From NCBI GenBank assembly GCA_017303875.1, contig JAFLBP010000003.1, positions 124,001-188,000 of the forward strand: a stretch of DNA of 64,000 nt, given 5' to 3'. Positions 1 through 9,145 of the stretch are shown here, piece after piece. This stretch comes from Chitinophagales bacterium (GTDB lineage Bacteria > Bacteroidota > Bacteroidia > Chitinophagales > Saprospiraceae). The position numbers and the translations under genes are program-made. Each line of letters opens with the position of its first letter. The first letter of the stretch is position 1. Below the pieces are notes generated by a model. It was not told the DNA's origin. It made no database searches and saw only the letters and a list, made by a program, of their open reading frames with translations.

Positions 1-107
1 GTACATTTTTCGTCTTTAAGTGCTTTAAAAAGTGACTTAAAGACGAAAAATCAAAAATACATCGTCTTTATCTGTCTTAAAAATGGACTTAAAGACGATG
101 AATGTAC
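1..107. repeat. Nested double-hairpin element bounded by GTACATT/AATGTAC
   Basis: Two hairpins lie side by side. The first pairs positions 6-21 with 35-50 (16 perfect bp, loop 22-34); the second pairs 60-70 with 90-100. All four arms carry the word CGTCTTTA or its complement. The outermost bases 1-7 (GTACATT) and 101-107 (AATGTAC) also pair, so the whole 107 bp can fold as one long imperfect stem or as two hairpins. It lies 60 bp beyond the stop codon of the minus-strand lipoprotein gene. It may be a small palindromic repeat, a bidirectional terminator or the edge of a mobile element; the window edge hides what is on the left. Confidence 0.75.
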
Positions 108-167
108 AATAAAAGCGCAGGCCCAACCACCTACAGTCAGGCCCGCGCCAATCGCTTATTGCCGGGT

Positions 168-659
168 TTAGAAAGTCACCGTGTACTCGCGTACTTCATT
201 TTTGGTGAAGCGAACCAAGGGCTCAGCACTACGCTCCGTCATGATACGACTGCTGCCGTCGGAAAGGCGGGCCGTGATTTTTACCTGATCGAGGTTCCAG
301 TTGTCGCCGGTATCAAGAAAGCCATTACTCCCGGAAGTAAAATTAATTCTGAACCAGGAAAGGCTGCTTTCTTCCGTGTTGGGCGGCAAAGTCATGGTGA
401 CCGTATTGGTGGAATTGTTCCCCCAGTTGGCGCCGTTGTTGAGGCTGATACTGGTGTTGGAGCCATTTTCAAACCCCACCGTTCCCAGGGCCTCACTGCC
501 TTGTCGGAGATCATCGCCGCCGGTACGCAGGGTAATTTCGAGGGAGCTTACTTTGGGCGTTTCCACTTCTTTTTCCTTTTGGCAGCCGGTGGAGAGCATT
601 CCGGCAAGCATCAGCCCGATAAAAGCCGGGAGCGCGATCAGTTTTTGGATCGTCTTCAT
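168..659 (-). CDS. Putative secreted lipoprotein, function unknown
   Basis: A 163-residue protein. The chosen ATG (657-659) begins MKTIQKLIALPAFIGLML followed by a lipobox-like LSTGC, so the mature protein should be an envelope lipoprotein. The frame stays open 41 codons further upstream, but that extension has no signal peptide and covers a promoter-like region. The rest is a compact beta-rich sequence with Asn/Ser/Thr-rich stretches (NGSNTSISLNNGANWGNN) and no motif I recognise. Divergent from the TPR sensor kinase at 822, with an 18-bp palindrome between them. Confidence 0.7.
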   Translation of the reverse strand: MKTIQKLIALPAFIGLMLAGMLSTGCQKEKEVETPKVSSLEITLRTGGDDLRQGSEALGTVGFENGSNTSISLNNGANWGNNSTNTVTMTLPPNTEESSLSWFRINFTSGSNGFLDTGDNWNLDQVKITARLSDGSSRIMTERSAEPLVRFTKNEVREYTVTF

Positions 660-689
660 AAAACAAATTTTGATGGTTAAAAGATAGCG

Positions 690-738
690 CAAAGTTGCGG
701 GCCCTGGCGGCGGCCCCGCAATCCCATGATCATGGGAT
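690..738 (-). promoter_or_regulatory. Candidate minus-strand promoter with adjoining 18-bp palindromic operator
   Basis: Reading the minus strand, a TTG (complement of 719-721) is followed after 21 bp by CAACTTTG (complement of 690-697), one mismatch from the Bacteroidota -7 consensus TAnnTTTG. Touching the TTG is the perfect spacerless palindrome ATCCCATGATCATGGGAT at 721-738. The site sits between the divergent lipoprotein (start 659) and sensor kinase (start 822) genes. A dimeric regulator bound there would occlude the -33 region. The promoter call is by pattern only. Confidence 0.5.
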
Positions 739-821
739 GCCATCAACGGCTTATATAAAAACCCTTCAAAAAAAGCGCCCAAATCCGCAGGATTTCAGAC
801 TTTTGGGTATTCATTCCTGTA

Positions 822-2765
822 ATGCACCTGTTTAAGCAACGTTATTTTGCCTTTTTACTGCTGCTTTTGTGCGCCGCAACAAGCCAGGCACAAAGTACCC
901 GGGCCGAGCTGCGTGCACTGGCTGATCGGGTTATTTACCTGGATGAATCAAACACCGATTCTTTTTTAATTTATTCACAAATAATTGAAAATCAATCGAA
1001 TGAAATAAACTACCAACGCGGGCTTTGCGACAGCTACCGGCTGCGGGGCATCTACCACGAATGCCGGGCCGAATATGACCAGGCCATTGAATGGCACCTC
1101 AAAAACCTGCAACTGAGCGAACAGCTTGGCGAACACGAATCGGAACTGGCCGCTTTGTCTGATCTGGCCACCCAGCACCATTACCTCCGACAATACGAAC
1201 AGGCCAAAGCTTACCTGCATCGCGCCATAAAAATGGGCCTCCAAACCGGCGCCAAACCCCGGCGGATGTCTACTTTTTACACCAACCTCGGCATTTTTCA
1301 TCGCGAAACCGGACAGCCCGACAGCGCCCTGCACTTTTACACCCAATCGCTGGCCATCAAACGGGAACTCAAAGATTCCAGCGGTATCTCTAATGTGATG
1401 GTGAATATTGCAACGCTGCTGATTGACCAGAAAAAATACGATGCCGCACAACCTTATGTAGATTTTAACCTCAGCTATCATCAGCGCAAAGGCGATACGG
1501 TCAATTTGTGGTTCGACCACCTTAATCAATCCATTATTTACCTCGGTAAAAATCAATTCCGGCTTTCAGAACAACAGCTGAACCTGGCCCTCGCGGTGGC
1601 CCGCAAAATCCCTTCCCGCCAAAAAGAATCGGAAACCTATCGCCAGTTTGCTATTTTGTCTGAAAATATGGGCGACTATAAAAATGCCTATCAATATTTG
1701 CAGCGCTACCAGCAACTCAATGCCGAAAGCATTAATGTAGAGACGAATAAAAATGTGGCCGAACTCCGGGAAAAATACGAATCGGACAAACGCGAACAAC
1801 AAAACAAACTGCTTTCGCTGGAAATTGAAGCACAAAAGGCGCAAAAAAGAAACCTCGGTATCATCATTGGTCTCATCGCCCTGCTGGCCGGACTGGCCGT
1901 CTTTGCCTGGTGGAAAAACCATCAGAAACGCAAATTGCTTACCCTGAAAAATGCCGAACTGGAAGCCGAAAAAGCCAAATTGGAAAACACCCTGCAACGC
2001 CTGCACCAAATGCGCGAACAGCTCATGCACTCCGAAAAGATGGCCTCCATCGGTCAGCTCACCGCAGGTATCGCCCATGAAATCAACAACCCGATCAATT
2101 TTGTAGGCAGCTCCATACAGGCCCTGAAAATGAACCTCGCCGACCTGCGGGCGGCGCTGCCGGCAACCCAAAACAATGCCCTCCGCGAACTGTATGAGGA
2201 AGCCGCCACCCTGATGGCCAGTATTGAACGCGGCATTGACCGCACGCGCGATATTGTACTCGGCCTGCGCACCTTCGCCCGCAACGACGACGATGCGCTC
2301 TCGCCCACCGACCTGCACGCCTGCCTCGATGCTGCCCTCTCGCTCCTGCAATACGACATTAAAAACCGATGCCGGATCGTTCGGGATTACGGCGAGATTC
2401 CTTTGGTGCAGGGGCTTGCCGGCAAACTCAATCAGCTTTTTCTAAACCTCTTCAACAATGCCGTGCAGGCCATTCAGGTGCTGCATCCCGAGTCGGCCAC
2501 GCCGAAAGGTTTGTTGGAAATCCGTACCCGCAGAAAAGATAACGCGGTGGAAGTATTGATTCGCGACAACGGCTGCGGCATGGATGAAGCCACGCGCAAA
2601 CGTATTTTTGAACCGTTTTTTACAACCAAAGCCGTGGGTGAGGGCACGGGCTTGGGCATGGCCATTTGTTACGGCATTGTACAGCAGCACGGCGCAAGTA
2701 TCACCATTGAAAGCGCTCCCCGACAAGGCGCCACGGTACAGATTATTTTTCCGGACAATTATTAG
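822..2765 (+). CDS. TPR-repeat sensor histidine kinase
   Basis: 647 residues, starting with a signal peptide ([13 protein letters not shown]). Residues about 50-320 are tetratricopeptide repeats and should lie in the periplasm. A coiled coil and a transmembrane helix (about 346-365, [19 protein letters not shown]) follow, then a second coiled coil and a HisKA-type dimerisation helix with the phospho-accepting His near residue 419 ([10 protein letters not shown]). The HATPase domain has its N box ([10 protein letters not shown]), G1 box (DNGCGMD), F box (FEPFFTTK) and G2 box (GTGLGMAI). All catalytic motifs look intact. No receiver domain is attached; the nearest receivers are encoded at 5235 and 6243. 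What it senses cannot be told from sequence. Confidence 0.93.
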   Translation: MHLFKQRYFAFLLLLLCAATSQAQSTRAELRALADRVIYLDESNTDSFLIYSQIIENQSNEINYQRGLCDSYRLRGIYHECRAEYDQAIEWHLKNLQLSEQLGEHESELAALSDLATQHHYLRQYEQAKAYLHRAIKMGLQTGAKPRRMSTFYTNLGIFHRETGQPDSALHFYTQSLAIKRELKDSSGISNVMVNIATLLIDQKKYDAAQPYVDFNLSYHQRKGDTVNLWFDHLNQSIIYLGKNQFRLSEQQLNLALAVARKIPSRQKESETYRQFAILSENMGDYKNAYQYLQRYQQLNAESINVETNKNVAELREKYESDKREQQNKLLSLEIEAQKAQKRNLGIIIGLIALLAGLAVFAWWKNHQKRKLLTLKNAELEAEKAKLENTLQRLHQMREQLMHSEKMASIGQLTAGIAHEINNPINFVGSSIQALKMNLADLRAALPATQNNALRELYEEAATLMASIERGIDRTRDIVLGLRTFARNDDDALSPTDLHACLDAALSLLQYDIKNRCRIVRDYGEIPLVQGLAGKLNQLFLNLFNNAVQAIQVLHPESATPKGLLEIRTRRKDNAVEVLIRDNGCGMDEATRKRIFEPFFTTKAVGEGTGLGMAICYGIVQQHGASITIESAPRQGATVQIIFPDNY

Positions 2766-2870
2766 GCGGTTTCACTACCAATTTTTCCCGATTCACTGCA
2801 AGGCGTTGTGGCCGACGGCACAAGCCCTTCAATTTTGTAGCATTCAATCCATCAATTCACCTTGAACGCT

Positions 2871-4319
2871 ATGAAATTTTCCATCCTTTCCCTGCTTTTG
2901 CTGATCGCTCCGGGCTTTGCTGTCCCCGCCAAAGCCCAACTCGATCGCCTCAACAAAACCATTGACAAAGCAGGCTCAGCCCTTTCCAAAACCAATTCGC
3001 CAGCCCAAAGCAGCACACCCGCCAAAACCACCGCGCCCGCCGGCAGCAACAAACCCGCTCCGGCACCTCCTCCCGCCCCCGATCCGGGCAACAACAGTCC
3101 GCAACATTATTATATCCGTCCCGACGGCCGCGGCAAAGACGCCACCAAAGAAGCGCCGGCTAAAGACATCGCCGCCATCGCCATGCAACTCAAAGCCGGT
3201 GATGTGGTACACCTCGCCGCCGGTGTGTATACCAGTAAAGCCGATCAAAGTTCCGATGTCTTCACCGTTCCCATCTCCATTATCGGCGGTTACAGCCCCG
3301 ATTTCAGCAGCCGCGACCCCTGGGGCGCATACAAAACCGTGTTCAGCGGCACCAACGACATCAACAAGGGCCTTACCACCGAACGCATCGGCATCCTGAC
3401 CGATAAAGGGTATAAAGACTGGACCGGAGAAATTCTGATTGACGGCATCATTGTAGACAACGGCGCGCGCAACTACTATTCCGATGCCACAGAAACCTTC
3501 ATCCGCCGCAAAGCCAGTCCGGAAAAAGGCATGAACCCCACCCCCAACACACCCGGCATCAAAGTGCGCACCGGCAGCGGCACGCGGGTAATTATCAAAA
3601 ATTGCGTGCTTACCAATACCGCACCCACCCAGGGCGCTATAGATGTACAGGTGGGCAAAGGCGGCAGCGCCCTCATTGAGAACAACCTCGTGGTAAATAA
3701 TACCGGCGAGGGCATCATGTGCAAAAGCAATCACCACGGCGCCGACGGTCAGCCCTCTTACATCGTGCGCAACAACACCATTTTATTTTCCTGGAAACAC
3801 GATGCCATCGCAAGCTTCGGCGGCAACAGTCTCATGTTCGACAATGCGCTGAGCCTTATTGCCGAGAATAATGTCTTCGGTTTCAGCGATTTCGGTGGCG
3901 TGAACAACGTAAAGCAATGCAAAACCGTAACGCTTAAAAACAACCTGTTTGTCGGGCATAAAAAATACGACTACCAGGAGTTCGGCACCGGTCTGAAACT
4001 CGATGAACTGGAAGATTACGCCAACTACCTCACCCGCGAATCAGGCAGCAATTACTCTCAGGAAATCAAACTCGACATCAACAAACCCTGGGCGGAAAAG
4101 TACTTTGGCCGCAAAGAAATTTCCCGCGCCGAGGTAGACGCAGCCGCCAAGGTTTCCAACAGCGGCGCCAACCAGCTCCGCAGTATGTTCGGGCTGCCCC
4201 TGCAAGCCTCCAGCGTAGGCGCCGACGCCGAAATCTGGCTCCACCGCATGGCCCTGGAAGATGCCATCCGGCTCGGACAAAAGCCTTATGGCAAAGGCAG
4301 CGGCTGCTCCAAACCTTAA
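2871..4319 (+). CDS. Secreted right-handed parallel beta-helix protein
   Basis: 482 residues from the ATG at 2871; a TTG three codons earlier is in frame but less likely. A signal peptide (ILSLLLLIAPGFAVPAKAQ) precedes a Pro/Ala/Ser-rich linker (about residues 40-80). Next comes a beta-helix start of the DUF1565 kind (YYIRPDGRGKDATKEAP, then LKAGDVVHLAAGVY) and several beta-helix turns with Asn ladders (IIKNCVLTN, LIENNLVVNN, IVRNNTILF, LIAENNVFG, LKNNLFVG). This fold is typical of polysaccharide lyases and hydrolases, but no catalytic triad is evident. Followed after 18 bp by another secreted protein gene, so probably co-transcribed. Confidence 0.8.
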   Translation: MKFSILSLLLLIAPGFAVPAKAQLDRLNKTIDKAGSALSKTNSPAQSSTPAKTTAPAGSNKPAPAPPPAPDPGNNSPQHYYIRPDGRGKDATKEAPAKDIAAIAMQLKAGDVVHLAAGVYTSKADQSSDVFTVPISIIGGYSPDFSSRDPWGAYKTVFSGTNDINKGLTTERIGILTDKGYKDWTGEILIDGIIVDNGARNYYSDATETFIRRKASPEKGMNPTPNTPGIKVRTGSGTRVIIKNCVLTNTAPTQGAIDVQVGKGGSALIENNLVVNNTGEGIMCKSNHHGADGQPSYIVRNNTILFSWKHDAIASFGGNSLMFDNALSLIAENNVFGFSDFGGVNNVKQCKTVTLKNNLFVGHKKYDYQEFGTGLKLDELEDYANYLTRESGSNYSQEIKLDINKPWAEKYFGRKEISRAEVDAAAKVSNSGANQLRSMFGLPLQASSVGADAEIWLHRMALEDAIRLGQKPYGKGSGCSKP

Positions 4320-4337
4320 TTGTCAAAATTCAACACC

Positions 4338-5213
4338 ATGCGAAATATGCTTATGCTGCTTTGCAGCCTCCTGTTTACCCAAATACTCAGCGCCCAAAAT
4401 TTCCCCACCGATGCCAAAGTGCTTCAGGATGTGAAAAATTACCACGGTAAAATTGCCACTGCCAAAGCGCAAAATGAGTGGAAGTTAGAAAAAGAAGCCG
4501 GTTACACCTTCAGTAATATGGCCAAACGCGTAGTTGCAGCCACCACCGTCAAGGAAAACGGCGCTTCCAAAAATATCATCGGACTGGCGATCTACACCCG
4601 CGGTGGCGCGGGAGAAAACTGGACCTTCTCCCGCTACTTTGTCACTTCAAGCGAAACCGTCGGACTGGCGGAACCCGACGAAGCGCAGCTCAAAAACCAA
4701 TTGCTCGACCTGCTCCGCCAGGACCCCATGAAAGTGTTGGTCACTTACAGCGAAGTCGCGTGGGTATATGACATCCGTTTCCCGGAAGGTATTGGCTACA
4801 CCACCGACCGTACGGGCGACCGCATTTACAAAGCAGAAATTGAATATGCTTACAAATTTATCGCCTCCTACCCTTTTGAAGGCGGTATTCGCAGGTACAA
4901 AAACCCGCTGGAAGTGTACGTCCGGGTAATTGACGGGGCGTTTAAAGTAGCCACTGCCGTCGTGATCAACCGCGACCCCGTGGAAACTACGCTGATGACG
5001 GAAAAGCAGTACAATGCGCTGCCCACCCTCGCGCAACAAGCATTTGATACCCTGTATGGCCCGCAAGGCCCGGAATTGCCGGCAGCCGAAGTTGCCAAAA
5101 ACCGTACCCCGGCGCCCGGCGCAGAAAACAAAGCTGCCACACCTGCCACACAGAACAGTGCGCCGCAAAAAAGTATCAAATTGCCCAAAGTAAAATTGGG
5201 CGGTAAAGGGTAA
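4338..5213 (+). CDS. Secreted protein of unknown function
   Basis: 291 residues from the ATG at 4338, beginning with a signal peptide (MLLCSLLFTQILSAQ). A TTG at 4320, directly after the previous stop, is in frame but would put extra residues before the signal peptide. The body is mixed alpha/beta (for example GLAIYTRGGAGENWTFSRYF), and the C-terminal 50 residues are Pro/Ala/Lys-rich low complexity ending in KLPKVKLGGKG. No family recognised. It sits between the beta-helix protein and the REC-histidine kinase gene. Confidence 0.65.
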   Translation: MRNMLMLLCSLLFTQILSAQNFPTDAKVLQDVKNYHGKIATAKAQNEWKLEKEAGYTFSNMAKRVVAATTVKENGASKNIIGLAIYTRGGAGENWTFSRYFVTSSETVGLAEPDEAQLKNQLLDLLRQDPMKVLVTYSEVAWVYDIRFPEGIGYTTDRTGDRIYKAEIEYAYKFIASYPFEGGIRRYKNPLEVYVRVIDGAFKVATAVVINRDPVETTLMTEKQYNALPTLAQQAFDTLYGPQGPELPAAEVAKNRTPAPGAENKAATPATQNSAPQKSIKLPKVKLGGKG

Positions 5214-5234
5214 AAAAACTGCATCTTTGCTTCC

Positions 5235-6239
5235 ATGCAAACACCGGCCAGCATTTTGTATCTCGACGACGAGCGCGACAACCTGATCGCTTTCAAAGCC
5301 GTTTTTCGTCGCTTTTTCACGGTACATGTGGCCGATACTGCTGCCGAAGCATTTGCCCTGCTGGAATCCACACCCATTGATCTGGTCATCAGCGATCAGC
5401 GTATGCCCGGCACAACGGGTGTGGAATTTCTGGAGCAGGTATACCTCCGCTACCCGCAGGTCATCCGAATGATCCTCACCGGCTACAGCGATATGCAAGC
5501 CATTGTAGACGCCATTAACCGGGGAAAAATTTACTATTACCTGAGTAAGCCCTGGAAATTTGAAGATGTAAAATTGGTATTCGACAACGCCCTGGAAACC
5601 TATTCCCTGCGCCGCCGAAACGAACAATTAGAAGCCGAAAAACTCAGCCTCAGCCTCAAAGCAGTTCAATTAGAAAAAGAACATTTAGCCTCGCGCTATG
5701 CCGTATTAAAAAACCAGATCAACCCGCATTTTCTGTTTAATGCCCTCAACACCCTGGCCGCGCTCATCGGGTCCGACCCGCAGGGGGCTGTCAAATTTGC
5801 CACACGTTTTGCCAAAATGTACCGAAATGTACTGGAACACGGCGAAAAACAGCTTATTTCCCTGCAAGCAGAACTGGATATGGTAGAAAACTACATTTAC
5901 CTGCAACAAATTCGCTTCGGCAGCAGCCTGCAGATGCACATGGACATCCCGCAGCGGCAGTACAGCCTGCCCCCTTTTGCCCTGCAACTCTTGGTAGAAA
6001 ACGCTATTAAACACAACATCATCTCGCGGGAAAATCCGCTCCATATTCATATCCGACAAGCAGGCGACACGCTGCGCATCAGCAATCCGCTTCAGGAGCG
6101 CCCGTCAAGGGAAAACTCCACAGGCATCGGGCTGGAAAACCTGCAACAGCGCTATGCCCTGCTCAGCGGCCGCAGCGTGGGCTACCACCACGAACCCGGC
6201 GTATTTTGCGTCGGTATTCCACTCATCCCAGACGCCTGA
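5235..6239 (+). CDS. Receiver domain fused to LytS/YehU-type histidine kinase
   Basis: 334 residues. Residues 1-120 form a receiver domain with phospho-acceptor Asp54 (DLVISDQRMP), an acidic pocket (LDDE) and the K of LSKPW. A coiled coil (about 120-158) leads into a His_kinase domain of the LytS class with the signature NQINPHFLFNAL (His165), followed by a HATPase with LLVENAIKHNI and GIGLENLQQRY. It has no membrane segment, so it is a cytosolic kinase whose activity can be gated by phosphorylation of its own receiver. The LytTR regulator gene starts 3 bp after its stop codon, making the pair almost certainly one operon and one pathway. Confidence 0.93.
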   Translation: MQTPASILYLDDERDNLIAFKAVFRRFFTVHVADTAAEAFALLESTPIDLVISDQRMPGTTGVEFLEQVYLRYPQVIRMILTGYSDMQAIVDAINRGKIYYYLSKPWKFEDVKLVFDNALETYSLRRRNEQLEAEKLSLSLKAVQLEKEHLASRYAVLKNQINPHFLFNALNTLAALIGSDPQGAVKFATRFAKMYRNVLEHGEKQLISLQAELDMVENYIYLQQIRFGSSLQMHMDIPQRQYSLPPFALQLLVENAIKHNIISRENPLHIHIRQAGDTLRISNPLQERPSRENSTGIGLENLQQRYALLSGRSVGYHHEPGVFCVGIPLIPDA

Positions 6240-6242
6240 GCG

Positions 6243-7001
6243 ATGCCCAACAAAGTCCTGATCGTAGAAGACGAACCCCTGGCACAGGATCACCTGCAAC
6301 GCCTGCTCCGACTGATTCAGCCCGATATTCAGGTGCTGGACTGCCTCGACTCCATCGCGCAAAGCGTCGCGTGGCTGCAAAACCGACAGAGCGACCTGAT
6401 ATTTATGGACATCCACCTCGCCGACGGATTGTCTTTCGGTATTTTTGAAAAAATTCAGGTGCAGACACCGGTTATTTTTACCACCGCCTACGACGAATAC
6501 GCACTTAAAGCGTTCAAAGTCAATAGCATAGACTACCTCCTCAAGCCCATTGACGAAGATGATCTGCGTGCCGCGCTGCACAAATTCAGCCAGCGCATAG
6601 CCGCCTCACCCGCGCTTAACCTCGAGCAGTTGTTGCAGGCCATGCAGCGGCCCGCAGTAAGCTGGCAGGAGCGATTTCTAGTACATCGCGGCGAACGCCT
6701 GATGAGTGTACTCACGGAGCAGATTGCCTACTTTGAAGGGGAAGACCGTTATGTGTACCTCGTCAAAAACGACGGCAGTCGTTACATCGTGGACTATCGG
6801 CTTTCCGACCTGGAAAGCCTGCTCAACCCGGCCCATTTCTTCCGGCTCAACCGCAGCTTTATCGCGCATTTTTCGGCCATCCAGGGCATGATAAGCATGA
6901 GCAAAAGTCGTATTAAAGTAGAATTGTTGCCTGCCGCCCGTCGCCCGGTGATTGTCAGTACCGAAAGTTGCCAGGCGTTTAAGGCGTGGTTGAATCGGTA
7001 G
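6243..7001 (+). CDS. LytTR-family response regulator
   Basis: 252 residues. The N-terminal receiver has Asp56 (LIFMDIHLADG) and the conserved Lys in DYLLKPID. Residues about 150-250 form a LytTR DNA-binding domain (RGERLMSVLTEQIAYFEGED, then FFRLNRSFIAHF). The partner kinase is encoded 3 bp upstream. LytTR regulators in Bacteroidota act as direct transcription factors. The gene ends 24 bp from the convergent S41 peptidase gene with no clear terminator in between. Confidence 0.95.
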   Translation: MPNKVLIVEDEPLAQDHLQRLLRLIQPDIQVLDCLDSIAQSVAWLQNRQSDLIFMDIHLADGLSFGIFEKIQVQTPVIFTTAYDEYALKAFKVNSIDYLLKPIDEDDLRAALHKFSQRIAASPALNLEQLLQAMQRPAVSWQERFLVHRGERLMSVLTEQIAYFEGEDRYVYLVKNDGSRYIVDYRLSDLESLLNPAHFFRLNRSFIAHFSAIQGMISMSKSRIKVELLPAARRPVIVSTESCQAFKAWLNR

Positions 7002-7025
7002 AGAGAACGAACCGGATATATCCCC

Positions 7026-8951
7026 TTAGGGATTCAGCTTCAGCGCAAAGTCCAGCACTACATCCCGGCGCGACAAAACCTCTTGCAGGTTGGGCTTTAC
7101 GGTATGTTTTGGCTTAATGCCATAGCCGACAAACTCTTTTCCATCCGGGTAAGTATCTTTTTTGGTACAGATTCTTGCAGTACCACCGCCCGGCAACCGA
7201 ATAAAGGTGGGTTGCCCTGTACTGCCATAGGTTAAATCGCCCACCGTTTCCACGAAACCGATCCCTTCAGCAGCAACCAGAAAATCTTCCGCAGCGGAGG
7301 CTGTATTATTTCCAATTAAAATGACAATCGGGATTTTAATTAAACTATCCAGATGCGGTTCAATGGTATCGGGCGGGGCGACATGCCAATAATTTTCTTT
7401 AAAGGTCAACAAGCATTCTTCCTCAAATTCGTTGGCGGGCGGGGTACTGACGTATTCTCCCCAGGCTTTATAGGCCGCTTTATGTTCTCTGGTCATCCAC
7501 TTGCTGGTCAAAAATGGTTTGGTTGAAAAATACCGTAATATTTCATAGCCATAGCCTGAGTTACCTCCTGTATTTTCACGCAAATCAATGATTAATTTAC
7601 TAAAGTTACTAATCGTATCTTTAATTTTCAAAAAATCTGTAAGCACCTGTTCATCTGCAAAAGTGTTGATTTTCAGATAAGCAATATTGTTTTTCAGTGC
7701 TTCAAACTCAAGTGGCTCACTGTCTTCTTCTTCTACAATCCAGGAAGTCGTATCCTGTTCGGCAGAAAACACATAGTTTGGAGATTTCCCTTGCGGCGTT
7801 ACATAGTTGATACTTAATTTATGCTCCAACGGAAATTCAAAGAGTTTTTGAAGTGCAATACTTATTTTAATATGTTGGGTAGAAGCGCTAATGTAAGGAT
7901 ATAAACGATTTTGTATATATGCATCAACCGGCGTCTCATTTACAGCAATAATTTTAGAACCTAATGGCAACACATCGCTGTATTTTTTACTGGTATTTAT
8001 AACATAAACACCATTCTCAAATGAACGGAGTACTATTTTTGGATAATACATTTCTTTTCTTGTATCAATAGGATAATAAACATTGGTATGCCCGTCTTTA
8101 AGTTTTGCGCACACCTCCGACATTAAACTATAATATTCATAGGTAGTTTGCTCGCTGGCAAATTTGGGCAAATACTCCGAGAGTACATCATTCCAATTTA
8201 CATCAGGCACCTGACTAAAAAAGGCAAAATTATACTTCACTTCAGTCCAAAAATGAACAAATCCGATCATTCGCTCCGTTGAGGTCAGGGGCTTGGGATA
8301 CAAGCGGCCATTGGTAGGAGCATATATTTGCTCCGATTCCAGGGCTAATGTTTCACTTAGTATTTTGAGTGTGTTGATAATATCGGTATTTGCCCGGTCG
8401 ATCATTAACCATTGCGCTTGTGTTATCTCATCATAATTAAGCGCTTTAAAAGGCAATATTTTTTGAATGGTAACGATGTGTTTTTTCGTTTTAAAAAGCA
8501 CATTTAAAGAAACATCATGTTGCGACTCAAATTTAAAATAATAATTACTATACCCCCAATAAACCTTTTGCAATGGCTGAATAATTTTCCACTTTTGCAT
8601 TACTTGATCCATATTTTCAAACTCCTCGATATAAAGCCCATGTAATTTATCTTTAGTTTTGAATAAATATTGCGCGGAAGGTGTATTTAAATATAAAGTA
8701 TCATTGGCAATTCTGACAAAAGTATCCATACTGGCATAAAAACCAACAGTTGCCAGCTTTTTTTTGAATACAGATTGATCTATCGCATCAATACTTTTTA
8801 CCGTACAGTTATTTAGAAAATGAATTAACCCGTTGCCCTCAAAAAGATGCTTCCTGACCTCTGTTTGCGAGTCAGAAAGGGCTAAAGGCTTCTGCCCGCA
8901 TAAGGCTGAAGCAACAAACAGCAGGAAAAAGGTGACGTAGCGCGTTTTCAT
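7026..8951 (-). CDS. S41-family (C-terminal processing) serine peptidase, secreted
   Basis: 641 residues from the ATG at 8949-8951; a start five codons earlier is possible. A signal peptide (YVTFFLLFVASALCGQ) is followed by a large N-terminal region without recognised domain and then a tail-specific protease domain: a PDZ-like part (LGSKIIAVNETPV), the substrate-binding strand IIDLRENTGGNSGYG and the nucleophile segment IGNNTASAAEDFL with the expected Ser. Its codons and third positions are clearly more A/T-rich than the flanking genes, suggesting separate ancestry. Convergent with the LytTR gene. Confidence 0.85.
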   Translation of the reverse strand: MKTRYVTFFLLFVASALCGQKPLALSDSQTEVRKHLFEGNGLIHFLNNCTVKSIDAIDQSVFKKKLATVGFYASMDTFVRIANDTLYLNTPSAQYLFKTKDKLHGLYIEEFENMDQVMQKWKIIQPLQKVYWGYSNYYFKFESQHDVSLNVLFKTKKHIVTIQKILPFKALNYDEITQAQWLMIDRANTDIINTLKILSETLALESEQIYAPTNGRLYPKPLTSTERMIGFVHFWTEVKYNFAFFSQVPDVNWNDVLSEYLPKFASEQTTYEYYSLMSEVCAKLKDGHTNVYYPIDTRKEMYYPKIVLRSFENGVYVINTSKKYSDVLPLGSKIIAVNETPVDAYIQNRLYPYISASTQHIKISIALQKLFEFPLEHKLSINYVTPQGKSPNYVFSAEQDTTSWIVEEEDSEPLEFEALKNNIAYLKINTFADEQVLTDFLKIKDTISNFSKLIIDLRENTGGNSGYGYEILRYFSTKPFLTSKWMTREHKAAYKAWGEYVSTPPANEFEEECLLTFKENYWHVAPPDTIEPHLDSLIKIPIVILIGNNTASAAEDFLVAAEGIGFVETVGDLTYGSTGQPTFIRLPGGGTARICTKKDTYPDGKEFVGYGIKPKHTVKPNLQEVLSRRDVVLDFALKLNP

Positions 8952-8984
8952 TATTTTACAGATCATTTTAGGTGTTAATATATT

Positions 8985-9065
8985 CCCTGCTGTGTGAGCT
9001 TTTACTGAAAATTTCCTCGCTTTCGCACGATTTTGAATTCCCGAATAAGCGCTAACACAGCAGGG
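8985..9065. repeat. 11-bp inverted repeat upstream of the S41 gene
   Basis: CCCTGCTGTGT at 8985-8995 recurs inverted as ACACAGCAGGG at 9055-9065, with a 59-bp spacer. The copies lie in the A+T-rich spacer between the starts of the S41 peptidase (8951) and the end of the MDR gene (9146). It could be a looped operator or the scar of a small insertion; no target duplication was identified. Confidence 0.55.
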
Positions 9066-9145
9066 ATATTGATGCCATAAATATATTACAATTTACACAA
9101 AACGACATCAAAATATTTTTTCAGAAATATGCGCCATCCTGGTAG

